Origin: Camarhynchus parvulus
Taxonomy: Eukaryota; Chordata; Aves; Passeriformes; Thraupidae
DNA: 64,000 bases
Assembly (NCBI RefSeq): GCF_901933205.1
Contig: NC_044585.1
Location: 7,936,001-8,000,000 of the forward strand
Direction: 5' to 3'
Numbering within the stretch: the stretch's first letter is position 1; every line of letters begins with the position of its first letter. Below, one piece after another: positions 24,412 through 36,440 of this stretch. A model generated the notes under the pieces. The model was not told where the DNA came from, ran no database searches, and worked only from the letters and a program-made list of their open reading frames with translations. The position numbers and the translations under genes were made by a program.

Positions 24412-25194
24412 TGGTCCCCAGGCTGGGGAGGCCTTTTCTAGGCACAGACCCCACTGTGCTGGGCTGAGCTGTGTGTTTGGAAGCTGGACTCATGTCCCAG
24501 CTGTAAAACACCTCTGTGTGAATCTGGGCAGGGAATAGCCTTGCCCCAAAGCTGGTCTATGACAACTGTGCAAGGAGTATAGCTGCAGCTCTGGAAAAAT
24601 GAGATCTCTCCTCTCCTCTTCTTACTAGAGTGGTACTTCTTGCTGTATTTGCTCCTTTTAAAAAGTTTGGATTTGGTCAGTACCTCATAAGCACTTTTGC
24701 TTTGGCGGTGAGAGAGCAGCTGCTTCCAGGAGCTTGCAGAACCCCCAGCAAATCTTGAACTTGAAAGCTTCTATTATTTACATATATACCTAATTATTAT
24801 TAGATTTGTATATAATATCTACTTATTTAATGTACATATTATTAAAGAGTCCATGACTGTATCAGCAATTGCTTCTGCTTCATGTGTCACCACAGAGGAT
24901 GCAGATAATCTGAAAAGTGCCTTGCTTGCACACCAGAGCTTTAACAGCTATAACAAGACAATTAGTACATCGTTCCACTTGAACTTTAATGTAATAATTG
25001 GCAGTAAGTAATTCCCCTCTGATGTGATACACAGCCCATGTTGTGAACAAATATCAGAGCAGCCCTGTGTAGGAAAGGGAAAATAAAAGTCAGAGCTGCT
25101 GATTATGACCAAGGGGGTGGATTTGGGGATGATGTTCCACAGTGATGGATGTGGTGTGGATGTTGGACATGGCCAGGAGCACTGGGAGGAGTTC
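24412..25194. other. spacer between the 64-bp repeats
   Basis: No gene recognised. An AT-rich tract lies at 24770-24845 (ATATATACCTAATTATTATT near 24782). The remainder is ordinary. Confidence 0.55.
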
Positions 25195-25258
25195 CACTGG
25201 ATGTGATGTCCTGATCTCTGTGTCCCTGCATCTCTGGATGAGTGGGAATCATTGCACA
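25195..25258 (+). repeat. diverged 64-bp repeat, copy 2
   Basis: Direct partner of 24348-24411, 847 bp downstream. Flanks on both sides show only weak resemblance, so the duplicated unit may once have been longer. Confidence 0.8.
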
Positions 25259-26794
25259 GTGCCTCAGGGGAGGGGACACATTTGTCCCCAGGTGTGGCAC
25301 TGAGAGGTGCAGACAAGGCTCTTATTTCATTCTCCCTGCCCACAGAGAGAATGACTTTGAGAAAAGGGACATTTGGATAGCAGAGATATTTTTGACAGTC
25401 ACTGAATCAGAGCCTTGGCACAGGCCAGCCCATCCTGGAGCAGAATAAGGATTGCCTCTTCCTCAGCATGACCCCAAACACTTGTGAATTTCCAAACATG
25501 TTTCTGATCCTCTCTTGCAGTGAGGTCAGTGGGGAAATACAGGCTGCAATGCAGCTTTGTGATTTGAAGTGTGGTGTCTAAATTGTGCTCTAATGTATCA
25601 GAAAAGCATTTGTTTCCCACCATAGATCAATGCCAGCAGATTGCTCCTTGTGTGCCCAGGAGCTGAGCCCCACTGCCCATGCCTGGTCCTGGCTTTCTGG
25701 AAAAAGCACTGCTTGTGTCAGGAAAGCTCTTCCAGGTTGCCCTAATGATGTTCACATGAAAAGAAAAAGAGAGGGAGGGAGGAAACATCTTAACCCATGT
25801 CGGGTATGATCTCTGCTGTGATCACATCCTGTCTGATCCTCCCTTCTGGCTCTCTGAAGTGGAGGTGGTTGGTGTGTGTTTTCTAGAGCTCTGTGCTCAG
25901 TTCTGTGCAGTGCATGGGCACAAAAGGCTGCTCACCACGGGAGTTTGTGATCTGGGGAAAACAGGAAATAACATTTGGGCAGTGCTACAGAAGATGGGTT
26001 TTCACTGACCCCATGTTTTTGAACAGAGTCATTTACAGTATTTTCTAGGATCAGATGTCTAATCAATGATTTATCCTAGCTCTTGCAGATTTTTATGATG
26101 TGGGCACCATGTAACTATTTCCAACTGAGAAAGACAAGGAATGTGTTTCCTAAACTTGTGAGGTAGCAGTCAAATGTGGACAGTGATAGCAGTGAGAGGA
26201 AGCTGCCCATGGCTTGGTTATTTGACATGTACATGATGGTAATGCTGACAGAGAGCAGGGTTCCCAGTGCTGGTATTGGGGCTGTAGCACAAGGGGTGAC
26301 TCTTCTGGAGCCCCTGCTCAGCGGGGAGTGGGGACAGTTTGCTCAGACCATGATGAGGGGGAAGGTGCTGACCTTTATGTGCCAGGAGCTGGGGGATCTC
26401 AGACCTCACCTCCCAGTCCCCCATGAGGAGGTTCTCTGCTGTGCCAATGCTGAGAACAGCAAAATTCCTCCTCCAGCACAGGCAGGGATGGATGGAGGAG
26501 GTGTCACAGCCCCTGGCAGGAGCAGCACTGCTGTCCTGGGCAGAGCTGCAGGGCAGGGCAGGCTGTGCTGGCAGATGGAGGAAAAACCCCAGGGATTCCC
26601 TGAACTATTCCCCATCTGAGCATGGCAGGACCTGCTGTGCTTGGCAGTGGGTCAGGGGTGGACATCAGGTGTGACAGTGAGCAGGGCAATGGGAACAGGA
26701 AATGTGTTGGGGGCTCCAGGCACTGCTCTGCTTCCACCCAAATTCCTCTGGAAGCTGCATCTCCTGCCGCTCCTGTTCATAAAAAGCAAATGAC
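25259..26794. other. noncoding stretch, GC-richer end
   Basis: No recognised gene. 26176-26740 has overlapping frames on both strands (up to 147 codons) with Gly/Ala/Pro-rich, unrecognisable translations, consistent with composition. Confidence 0.55.
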
Positions 26795-27010
26795 TTCCCA
26801 GATTTATTAGTTACCTCCAGGTGCAATTTATCAATCCCAGGCTGGACCCTGCCCAGGCAGCTGGGGAGAAGCTTGTGTCTTTGATTAATGTGCTCTCCCC
26901 CACAATGGTGGCAGATTTCTTACAGGGATTTAATTCTAAGAGATTCTTAAAAATAACAAGAAGCATATTCAGCGAGCTGTTTAAGAGGATGCAGAGCTGA
27001 AGCACAGTTC
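26795..27010. promoter_or_regulatory. candidate conserved noncoding element
   Basis: A high-complexity block with GATTTATTAGTTACC near 26798, CAATTTATCAATCCC near 26823 and GATTAATGTGC near 26883 contrasts with the GC-rich sequence to its left. A regulatory role is inferred only from motif style. Confidence 0.25.
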
Positions 27011-28990
27011 ATTCTCTAAAGCTTTGAAGTATTTACAGAAGGGGTTGAGGGAGGAGTCTTCATGGAAGCTTGGAGGGTAAAGGAGGAACTTTAAAGGAGG
27101 GTGAATTGGAATGGGCATAAAAAGGAACAATGACAACATCTCATAGTGGAAACTGGAGACTGAGGGGTTTCAAAGTAGAAATGAAACAATGGGAGCGAGA
27201 TCTCAATAAGAATAAGCAAAAAAATGTTAAAGACTGGGCTCTTGCAAACACAGGGGTTTCCTTTAGCCAACACAATTTTTGTGTCTGAAATTGTTGTGAA
27301 AGGGTAGAGGGAATTAAGTGGGGAAAATCAGGAAAACTAGGAAGATAAGAGGAGAATGGGAAGCCCCCAAATCATGGGCTGCAGCATGGAAAACCTCTGA
27401 GGCTTCACTGCAGCCATTGCCCTAATGCATCAAGAGGATGCCTTTTCCCATCTTCATTTTCCTCACCCTTTAGCCACAGCTTAAAATGAAACATTTTACA
27501 GAGCTGCCTTTTGGAGGCTGAGCCAACAAGAGCTCTTGATCTTTTGACTCTTTTTTCACAAATGGAAATATATTAACTCCCCCCCCCTCTTTTTCAACAA
27601 TGCCAAAGCTGTTTTCTCACCATGCAGGGTCTGTGCTGGAAAGCAGTTTGCTGTTTTCCAGTGGGATGAGGATGCTGGGTCAGGATGGTTTGGAAAAGCT
27701 CCACCAGCATCATCTTGTCCCCTCTGTACCTGAGATGGCTGCTGACAGCCCTCCTAGGTGCAGCAGCTTAGATTTCAATGTGACAAAGTGTTTTCACACC
27801 CTTTGGTAAGGAGGAACATCATAACCCAGTTAAAGGGCAGGATGCTCCAAGCTTTCAATGCATATTTATGCTGTCTATTTTAAGCATCTACTTTCAGATC
27901 TTTCTATATGGTCAGTGAAAAAAAATAAAAAAAAATCCCCATCTCTGGAAGGTGACTCATGGCACCTAAAATAGACTCCTCTTCTCAGACATCCTCTCTG
28001 TGCACTAATTATAGCAGGAGGCTGGAGATGTTTAGCACAGTTTCAGCACGTGAAGGTTGATGCTGCAGGAGGGAGCAGCAATACCCACTTTGCTGGCAGA
28101 GGGTGCCTGCAGTGAGTTGTGTGCAGGTTATCTGCAGCTCTGGTTTATGGTCTCCCTGCCCTGTTTCCCTTTGCTCCACAGAAGGGTGCTGAAGCCCACA
28201 CAGGCACTCCCAGGCCTGTCCAGGCCGATGATCTGCTCTGTTTCTGGCAATGCTGAGCATTGTGGAGGGAGTGTGGTCACAATTCCCACCCAGGCCATGC
28301 TGGGACTGCTGCAGGATGCTGTGGGAAGTGGGATGAGATGCCTGCATCTCCCTCAGACAGGTCTCTGGACAGGAAACCCACTGTGGTCTCCCCTTGTGTC
28401 ACAGCCAGGTTGGCTCTGAGAAGGGCACAGAACCACAGGAACATGTGGGATGTATCCCAAGGCTTGGGGCTGCCATTCCCTGGCTTTTCTGCTGATGGAA
28501 AAGGAGCAAAACTGTGACTGTGGGTGAGCAGGGGGTGGATTTGCCCCACCCTGCTCATCCTTCAGAGCAGGGCTGCCAGGGCTCAGAGTGGCACAGCCTG
28601 GAGTTTCTCCCTCCCCTCACCCTCACTTTGCATAGCCACCTTTGGAGCCACGGTTGGAAATTAAGCCCAGAGTTGGCCATTTGTAAACCAAGCTGACAGG
28701 AAATTGCTGGCTTTGTGCTGAAGAAGTCATTACCTTAAGCTTTATTGCCGTGTGCAGAGTTTACTTGTGACAAAGTAAATGTGCAGAGATGTCTGTAAAT
28801 AGGGCTGGGATATTGCAGCGTTAACAGCTCCTGGTGAGCCATCAATCAGCAGAGCAGTGTGGAAGGAACCATCACCAGCCACTGCTGCAGACACAGAGCC
28901 TCTCCCACACTCTGCACATCCCTGGCTGGGCAAAGCTCCCTTCTCCTCTGGGTTTCAGAGGAGGCTTTGCAGCCTTGATGTGTCATGGGA
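27011..28990. other. noncoding stretch, no gene seen
   Basis: Moderately purine-biased at 27030-27380 on the plus strand. A C run lies at 27579-27586. A-rich AAAAAAAATAAAAAAAAATC lies near 27918. No gene recognised; overlapping frames at 28009-28558 lie on both strands. Confidence 0.55.
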
Positions 28991-29090
28991 GAATCACAGA
29001 ATGAGCAGGCTGGAAGAGACCTTCAGGACCATCGAGTCCAACCCATGCCCTAAACACCTTAACTAAACACATTAACTAACATGATGCCAC
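28991..29090 (-). mobile_element. CR1 LINE 3' end, 5'-truncated
   Basis: The plus strand reads GAATCACAGAATGAGCAGGC, then TGGAAGAGACC, CCATCGAGTCCAACCCATGC and CCTAAACACCTTAACTAAAC. This is the reverse complement of the CR1 3' end, including the terminal ATTCTGTGATTC octamer remnant. Only about 100 bp remain, as expected for strongly 5'-truncated avian CR1 copies. It has no coding capacity. Confidence 0.88.
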
Positions 29091-30161
29091 TGGTGAACAG
29101 AGGGCACTGGGCACTGCTGAAGGACCCACCTGGAAGAGCAGGAGGTGTGATCTTCCTCTGCCCCTTTGGCTGGAACAGCAGAGCTGGTGAGAGAGCCTGG
29201 TTTGGGGTTTTGGTTCTGTCCATTAATGTTATGGCTGTGAAAGGGAGCCAGCTTTGTTTCAGTAATGCCAACATAAATCTCGTTTAAAATAAATGAGGCA
29301 GGGAGATGCACCACTCATGCTGCTTGAGCTGCAGCTGTGCTGGGGGGGAAAGAGATGTATTGAAAATAAGTTGGTGTCTGTGTGACTGGTGTGTGTCTAA
29401 ATGATCTTGGTGGTGCCTTGAAGGAGCATCTCCCCTCGTGCTGCTGTCCCCTGTCATTGGTGAGGAGCTGCTGGCAAGCAGGCAGCTCTGGCTGTGGGCT
29501 GGCTGAGTTCTCCTCCAGCCCACAGAGCTCTGGCAAGTGGGAAATGTGGGTTTCTGGCTTATCTGTGTTTTCTCAGGGTGGCCGACAGCCTGCCTTAGTT
29601 GTCTGAGCACTTCAGGATGTCTGGAACTTTTTATGTGCTTCTTCCCTCAGAGTCAGCCCCCTACTCCTTATCCTGTTTTGATTTTTGCCAAAATTGTGGC
29701 AGCCCAGTGCAAGCCACACATTTCTGGTCTTTTCTGGCTTCTGCCACTTGTGGGAGTGATAAAGTCAGACAGGGAATAAAACCTCATCCCTTGGGGGGTC
29801 ACCAGAGGGGCAGCCTGGAGGAATTTTCCAGGCCCTGGCTGTGCAGGGCTGGATTGCAGCAGTGAGCAGAGCCCTGCATTTGCTGTTGATGGCACTGCTT
29901 CCTCTGGGGCCGCAGAGCTGTCCTGGGGCTCCTGCAGGTGCTGCAGCTTGGGGTGGTGTGGGAAAGGGAGATTTCAGATTTCCTCCCTCTCAGTCTCACT
30001 GTCACAGCCTGTGCCCTGCAGTGCCCAGAAGCTGGGAGGTTTGGTTTGGGTTAATAAACCTGGGTTTGCCTATGATGAAATCCTGACCTGATGTGGGGCT
30101 GCTCCCACCCCTTGGGCAGGAGGGGAACACACAGAGCTGTGCCCTCTGCTGCTCCCAGCCT
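29091..30161. other. noncoding stretch, no gene seen
   Basis: GC-richer sequence full of short overlapping open frames in both directions. No recognised protein, repeat or motif. Confidence 0.55.
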
Positions 30162-30440
30162 TGGCAGTGCCCATGGCCCTGTGTGGTGCTGAGGAAAGGG
30201 TTCATTCCCCACTCTGGCAGTGCCCATGGCTCTGTGTGGTGCTAAGGGGTTCATTCCTCACTCTGGCAGTGCCCATGGCTCTGTGTGGTGCTGAGGAAAG
30301 GGTTCAGCGGTTCATTCCCCACTCTGGCAGTGCCCATGGCTCTGTGTGGTGCTGAGGAAAGGGTTCAGGGGTTCATTCCTCACTCTGGCAGTGCCCATGG
30401 CTCTGTGTGGTGCTGAGGAAGGGGTTCATTCCTCACTCAC
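30162..30440 (+). repeat. minisatellite, five units of 49-61 bp
   Basis: Units start with TGGCAGTGCCCATGGC at 30162, 30215, 30264, 30325 and 30386. Each continues TCTGTGTGGTGCTGAGG (or CCTG, GCTAAGG) and ends in GTTCATTCC(C/T)(C/A)ACTC. Length differences come from an optional GGTTCAG(C/G)GG insert between the two halves. Upstream flank similarity ends at about 30160. Confidence 0.93.
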
Positions 30441-33430
30441 TCTCCAGCTGCCCTTTTTCTGCAGGGCAGTCCCTTTGGCACGCAGAGGGAAGGGCACCCA
30501 GCTGTAACTCAGGGTTGATTCCTGCATCCCAGGGCTCTGGGAGCAGGGCTGCTCCTACAGCCTTTGGCACCTGCCTCTGGCTGGGGAGTGAGCCATGCAG
30601 AACTTGGCCCAGGGTGTGCAAATTCCCTGCTGACACAGAAGTGTTGTCCTGGGGTATGTGATGGCAGGAGCTGCTGGGGAGCCTCCCTATCACACTCTTT
30701 AAATCAGAAAATGCTTACCTTTCCCTTCCAAAACTCAGCTCTGTGGGAATAACTATCCTAATGTTACACACTTGAAACTGCAGTTATATCATTAAAACAG
30801 AACTCACCCACCCAACAGAGCTGTTTTTTCAAATTTGAGTGCTCAAACTTCAACTGATTCTTACCAAATCTGCCTGGAGAATAACCCTGGTGCTCTGTGG
30901 CTGCTGGGTGAAACCAGTTTGCTCTGGGGTGGTGTGTCTGGGCTGCTGAGGAGGTCAGGAAAACTGTTCCCAGGGTTGGGGTCTGAGTGATCTGCACAGA
31001 CTCCTTCCCTTGAGGAAAACCTAGTGCTGATTCTCAAGGCTGAGCTCACGTTGCAGCCTTTTGTTCAGTTGAGGTTACTCATAACATCTCTCTCCTTTAC
31101 GTGGATGTTTATTTTTGCAAACCTTTGAGGAACTGAATTGTCTCTGAGGCTGTTATCTCTCTGTCAAATTTGGCTGAAATTGCTCAATGAGTTCAAAGTT
31201 GTTGAGGGAGACACAGCCAGTGTGAATGTATGAGCCATAGGAAATCAGACTGACAGGCTGAAATGAGAAACACTTTAAAACTGTCAAAACAAAAACTCTT
31301 CCCAGTGGTCTGGCCTGACTTGTCCAGATTATTGGTTCCTAAAGCATCACAGGATCCTGCCAGCTACCTCCAAGCCTGAGGAGCTTCTGAGAGCCCCACT
31401 GTGGAAAGCACAGCATTAACTCTGCTGCCAGCAGAAAGGACCCTCGGGATTAGCAAGAGATTTGCCACCAGCTTGTCTTGTGGCCTCTCGAGTCTGGGGA
31501 GTGGAAGCCCACACAAGATGCACATCTGTACCATCACCAACCACCCCGAGAGGTGATGGCACACCAGGCTCACCTGATTTGTGTTTCCTTTTGCCAATGA
31601 CTTTGATTGAAAAGGGATCTGACACCAGTTAATTAGATGTAGGGGCAGGTTAGAAAAATAGTTGCAATAATGAATCTGCATTTCCTGGTGCCTGCTGCTG
31701 CTCCAGGAATGCTGTCACAGCCCTTCACAGGATGGTTAATCTTTCAGCAAGTGCTTTGAGCGTTTTGTGCAGGGAGCTATGCACCATCTAAAAGAATGAA
31801 TGACCCTGTTTCTCTTCCCTATCGTGGCTATCAACCAGAGCTGTCTTTGGCAGAGCTTCTAGGCTGATTTCTGGTTCAACATTAGAGGCAGAATTCATCT
31901 GTCCAAACGTAGACATCTAATTGTGAATGTCTACATCTGAGTTACTTGTCTAGACTCTTGTTTATAGGAAAGAAATGGGCACCCCAAGGACATGAGTCAT
32001 GGTATGCTAGAGTAAATGTCTAAAATAGGTCAGATGAATCATTCTGTAAATGGGCCCTTTTCTCTGCTGTGACTGTAAAGGGAGCCCAGAGTCATCATCT
32101 GGGGGACAGAGATGCCTCTGCAGTACAGAGATGCATCCCAGCTCAGATACATTTCTGGGTATGCACAGTCAGCTGCTCTGATGTTTGCACGTTGTCCTGA
32201 CATCCTCTGTCCTCTTCTTCTTGCTCTTCCCTTTATAAATTTACCTGAGGCTGAGATGCCATTTTATCCTTGTAGCTCCTACTGCAGGACAACTCCCAAG
32301 CACCTGCTTTTCCTTCCTCAGGGTCATCAGAGTGGAGTCACCTTTGTTCCAAACCTGTGTCTGGGCCTGGAGCTCTGCTTTATCCTCTGGTGAATCCCTC
32401 CTGTCCAAAGGCACTGAAGCACAGCTGGGGATCTGCTTTCCCTGCAGTCAGTAGTTCCCTGTTCAGACCATCCACAAGAGCCCCCTGCACACATCTCAGG
32501 TGCCCTTGTGTTCTCCAGGCCAGCACAACCTGCTGTGATTTACTCAAAATTTCCTTAAACTTCTGGTAAGCTGACAGAGTCCCTTCCTAGGTTGTGATTA
32601 TTGCCTTTTTCCATGTGTGTTGTATCTGCTTTGGGTGGGCACTGCCACCTGAGAGGGACTCTCAGCAGCTCAGTGCCATCCCTGCTGAGAAGAATTGCCA
32701 GAACTGATGGTGTTGGTGCACAGTCTCTGCTGGGGGGTCAGGGTATCAGCCTCAAGCTCCTTCACAGATTTATTCCCATTTTATTTCTGTTTGCTGAACA
32801 AAAGAAATGTATAATACTTACAAATCCTTCCAAATAGGCTTGGAGCCTAGTTCTAGATGTAGTGTTATTTTAACAAAACCAGTGCTGTGCTGATAAATGG
32901 GATAGTGGGAGGAGGGAAAGAAACTATTTATAACACACAGTGCAGGAGATGAGGGAGGGAAGAAAACTGAAGAGTGCAGATAAGATTTTTGCTGCAGGTG
33001 TTTTCTCAAGTTTTGGCTTGGAGACAAAGGGAAACCCACAGACCATCCAGATAAGCCCATTAGGTTAGCTGAGCACTATTTCATTACTCAGTAGTGTTAT
33101 CTAGGCCCTCTGGCCTCAACAAAATCCCAGCTTTATTCTTTCCTCAAATACTATTTTATTAAAAAATCCTCTCTGTGTGAGAGGACTTTTAAAAAAGCCT
33201 ATTTTAAAAAATACATTAGAACATGGGAACTTTCAAATGCTGGCAAGCTGCACCCTTGTGTGAATGTGAATAGGACACAATGTGCCTGCTGTCTCTTGCC
33301 TCTGTGCTCCTGAGGCTTTCCTTTTCTTTTCTCAGCTGGGACCAAGCCCTGCATCCACAGGTTTGGCTTTGACCAGGTGGGATTCAGCATCTGGAGCTGA
33401 TGGGGGCGGAGGGATGTGGGACCAGATCAG
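30441..33430. other. noncoding stretch, no gene seen
   Basis: No recognised gene. A small inverted repeat (GTAGACAT ... ATGTCTAC, 31909-31934, 10-nt loop) is noted but too short to mean much. Frames up to 105 codons have no recognisable similarity. Confidence 0.55.
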
Positions 33431-33512
33431 GGTGCTGTGAATGTTTGTGCAGCACCAGGGGTGCTGTGAATGTTTGTGCAGCGCCGGGGGTGCTGTGAAT
33501 GTTTGTGAGGAG
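33431..33512 (+). repeat. 29-bp tandem repeat, three units
   Basis: GGTGCTGTGAATGTTTGTGC recurs at 33431, 33460 and 33489. It is followed by AGCACCAGG in unit 1 and AGCGCCGGG in unit 2. Unit 3 diverges after GTTTGTG. The spacing of exactly 29 bp rules out coding periodicity. Confidence 0.92.
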
Positions 33513-34984
33513 AGGAGAAGTTGTCCTCTCCTCCGGACCTGAGCAATGAGGAGGTTGTGAGGCAGCACCCACCACTCTGGGAAGCAGCTGGGACTGGGAG
33601 CTGGGGAGTGAGGGGCACAGCCCTTCTGAGAGGGTTGGCTGAGTGTTTTACAGGGGAACCCAGCAGACCTGTCTGGCAGGGAAGTTAAATTATGTCCCAA
33701 AATACACATCCTGCTGAGGACAGGGCATGCAGGAGCACCTGCTGGAGATGAAAGCCGATGGAACGTGCAAACTGGAACCACAGTGAGCCTCACTCTGCTC
33801 TGAGCCATTCCCCACTCGGAAATTCCAGGCCCCAGCAGCCTCTCTGTGTGCTCTGCAGAGCGTGGGCCATTTGGAGGTGGCTCTGTGGCAGGAGGTGCCC
33901 CAGGAGGCTGCTCCCTTCTCAGCATCTCTGCTGGCAGTAAACAGAGCAGGGGTGACTCAGAGGTGCTTTCCCTGCCACCACAGAGCTCCCACATCACACC
34001 AGGCAGTAATGAGTGAATCTCCTTGAGGGTGCTCAGTGCCTGAGGAGTGGCCAGGTCCTGTCTGGTTCCCAGTGGGCTGGCACCTGTGACAGCTAGGGTG
34101 TAGAAAGGGCTGTCCTGACACTCTGACCACACAGGCTGACCTTTGTTTCAGTCCTGCCCACTGGAAGGTCATTCCTTCCACTGGATAATGATGCCTGTGA
34201 GGACAGAACCTCTCTGCTCTAACATTCCACCCCTCTTTGACTAACTCAGCTCTTCTGATGCCTCACAGTCCCTCTGTGTTTTCTTCTCATATCCAGAGTT
34301 AACCTCACAACTAAAGCTCAGCAAATCTCTTTAAATCCACTTGTTCCTGGAAGCTTTCCCCCGCAATGATACCTGTGTGTGCCATTGTCCTGCAAATACC
34401 AAGTTAGGGATTTTCCCTGAGCTAAAAGATGTCATAACTAAAACCAAAGCAGATGGTAGAATGGGGTTGAGGTAATATTATGGAGATTTTCCCAAGGTGT
34501 CATGTATTTTCTGCAATTATGGAGCACTCAAATGGCTCACATGAGGAGGCTACAAACCCTCCATCTTAGGAAGGTTTCTAAAAAGGGTGAACATGTGTCA
34601 GGGATGACTTTGTTACCCAGACTTTCCCTGGGGAAGGAGATGAACTGTGTGGTTTTGTGAGGTCTAGTCCCAGGAAAGCCAACCAAGAAACTTGCCAGAT
34701 GCTGAAAGTGCTTGTAAGGTTTAGCAACGGAGAGGAAATGTTCAAAGAAAAAAATGTATCTCAGATTCAGAGCTGCTTTCTCAGCAGTACTGCTGAGTTT
34801 GATTAGAACAAATCCTGCCACATTTGGCATTTGAAATGCTTGAGTAACAAATGATACCTACTTCTCAGGGCAGGAGGAAATCAGAGTGCAGAAGAAATCA
34901 GCCTCCTTGGGGCAGAGCACGTGGGAGTTTGCTTTGTATTGTCTGACCCACACTGGGGCCAAGTACAAACAACACTTGAAATTT
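33513..34984. other. noncoding stretch with a long minus-strand open frame
   Basis: A minus-strand frame of 266 codons (33332-34132) opens with GTG; its first ATG lies 46 codons in. It runs through the 29-bp repeat, and the translation is Ser/Pro-rich with no recognised domain. I regard it as chance in GC-rich sequence. The rest is ordinary. Confidence 0.5.
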
Positions 34985-35290
34985 GCTCCCAGCATTTAGA
35001 TATTTCTTAAAAACAAAAATGATATTAGATGGGGAGCAGTGGCTGGGCTCAGTCTGATCCCAGGGTAATTTGCATCAAATGGTTCCCAATTCTTTCATTA
35101 ATATTGTTCTCCTGCCTCGCCTGTGTGTGCTGCTCATTTCCTCTGCTGGAGGAGTGAGCAGCACATGGCAGCGGAAGCTGAGCCAGCCAATAAAAGAGAT
35201 GTGGAAGAGGGAAAGAGAGGAATGTTACAAACAATCCCTGTTTGGGCTGATAAAGGCATCCTCAGGAAGCTTGCAAGTTGTAGGAGTCTG
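34985..35290. promoter_or_regulatory. candidate conserved noncoding element with octamer-like site
   Basis: It contains GGTAATTTGCATCAAATGG (35064-35082), which includes an ATTTGCAT POU octamer core, followed by TTTCATTAATATTG near 35093 and CCAATAAAAG near 35189. High complexity and no visible repeats. A regulatory role is inference. Confidence 0.3.
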
Positions 35291-35758
35291 TCATTTTGCT
35301 GGGCTGGGGAGAGGAATGGAAAAAAAAATATATGCACAAAAAAGGCATTTCCCCATTTGATGCAATTTCCATAATATTCTAGTACTCATTCTACTTTTGC
35401 ACAATGTGAGGCAGAGATCCAGCTCTCCTCACCCAGGTCTGCTGGTGCTTTCAAGAGGGATGCAGGACTTGCAGTCTCCTCCTACTGTGGCCTCCAGCTG
35501 TGGGAAGCTGACCTGGAGTGAAGTGGGGGCAGAGGAAGCTGCTGCAGCTGCTGTAACCTTATTTTCCACACGGTTCTGTTTGCCCAAAACAGGTGCCACA
35601 CTATCAGAAGGATGTCCTTTCTGAACTTCTGACATTATTTCACAGGCACAGACCAGCGTGGTCAGTGAAGTCACATCCTGGAGCGTCACGTTGTGCACCA
35701 CAGCCACGTGCTGCCACACCAGGAAGCCACCAGTGGGGATCTCCATCCAGCCCCTCTA
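35291..35758. other. noncoding stretch, no gene seen
   Basis: Ordinary sequence with an A-rich run near 35321-35342. Short overlapping frames on both strands are not recognisable. Confidence 0.55.
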
Positions 35759-35980
35759 GTGCCAGACCCTCAGAGGGCAGGCTGTACTGTCAGGTGAGTG
35801 GTTTTCACCGAGGCCCTGGTGCCAGGCAGGTCCCTTGCTGGGTGCCAAACCCTCAGAGGGCAGGGCAGTGTCAGGGTGAGTGGTTTTTACACAGTTGACC
35901 AGTCCAGGCAGGTTTCTCACTGGGTGCCAGCCCCGCAGAGGACAGGGCAGTGCCAGGGTGAGTGGTTTTCACCCAGCCCA
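35759..35980 (+). repeat. 82-83 bp tandem repeat, about 2.7 units
   Basis: Units begin GTGCCA(G/A) at 35759, 35842 and 35924 (periods 83 and 82). Shared blocks are CAGAGG(G/A)CAGG, GTGAGTGGTTTT and CCAGGCAGGT. Each unit carries a splice-donor-like CAG(G)GTGAGT. No open frame spans it with a consistent repeat peptide. Confidence 0.88.
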
Positions 35981-36440
35981 AGCACTGTGAGCAGCAGTGC
36001 CCCCCGTGCAGCTGCACCATCAGAAATCCCCACCGTACCATGGCACACTGAGGTCAGGGCACTGCCAGAGCAGAGCTTTGAACATGAAATGCTCTGTTTG
36101 TACACAGCAGTGGCACTGTGCCAGGATGAATCCAAGATGATTCCATCTCCAGCAGCAGAAAACATTTCCCTCTGCTCGTCAGCGCGGTGATGCTGTGCTG
36201 GGACAGCGGGCTGGGCTCTGGGCTGTGCTGGTGTCACATCTGTCACTGCAGTGCCTCTCTGGCTGAGACATCACCGGGGTCCCCGAGCTCCCACTGGCAC
36301 TTGGGGAACATGCACAGCAGTCTCCAGTGGCCACAGGGCTCACCTCAGCCTCCCCCGTCACCCGAGCGAGACAAAGGCGATTGGGAGGCAGAGAGGAAAA
36401 TAACAAACTGTTGACCACATCGTAAATCCAAAGACGTGGC
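35981..36440. other. GC-richer stretch, mildly CpG-enriched
   Basis: Scattered CpGs (for example TCAGCGCGGTG near 36180 and CCCGAGCGAGAC near 36361) exceed the background but are far below the island at 55.5 kb. No exon recognised. Confidence 0.45.

Noticed and set aside
31909..31934. 8-bp inverted repeat with 10-nt loop as an RNA hairpin
   Set aside because: Too short and expected by chance in 64 kb.
33332..34132. 266-codon minus-strand frame
   Set aside because: GTG entry, Ser/Pro-rich unrecognisable translation, and it crosses a 29-bp tandem repeat whose period is not a multiple of three.
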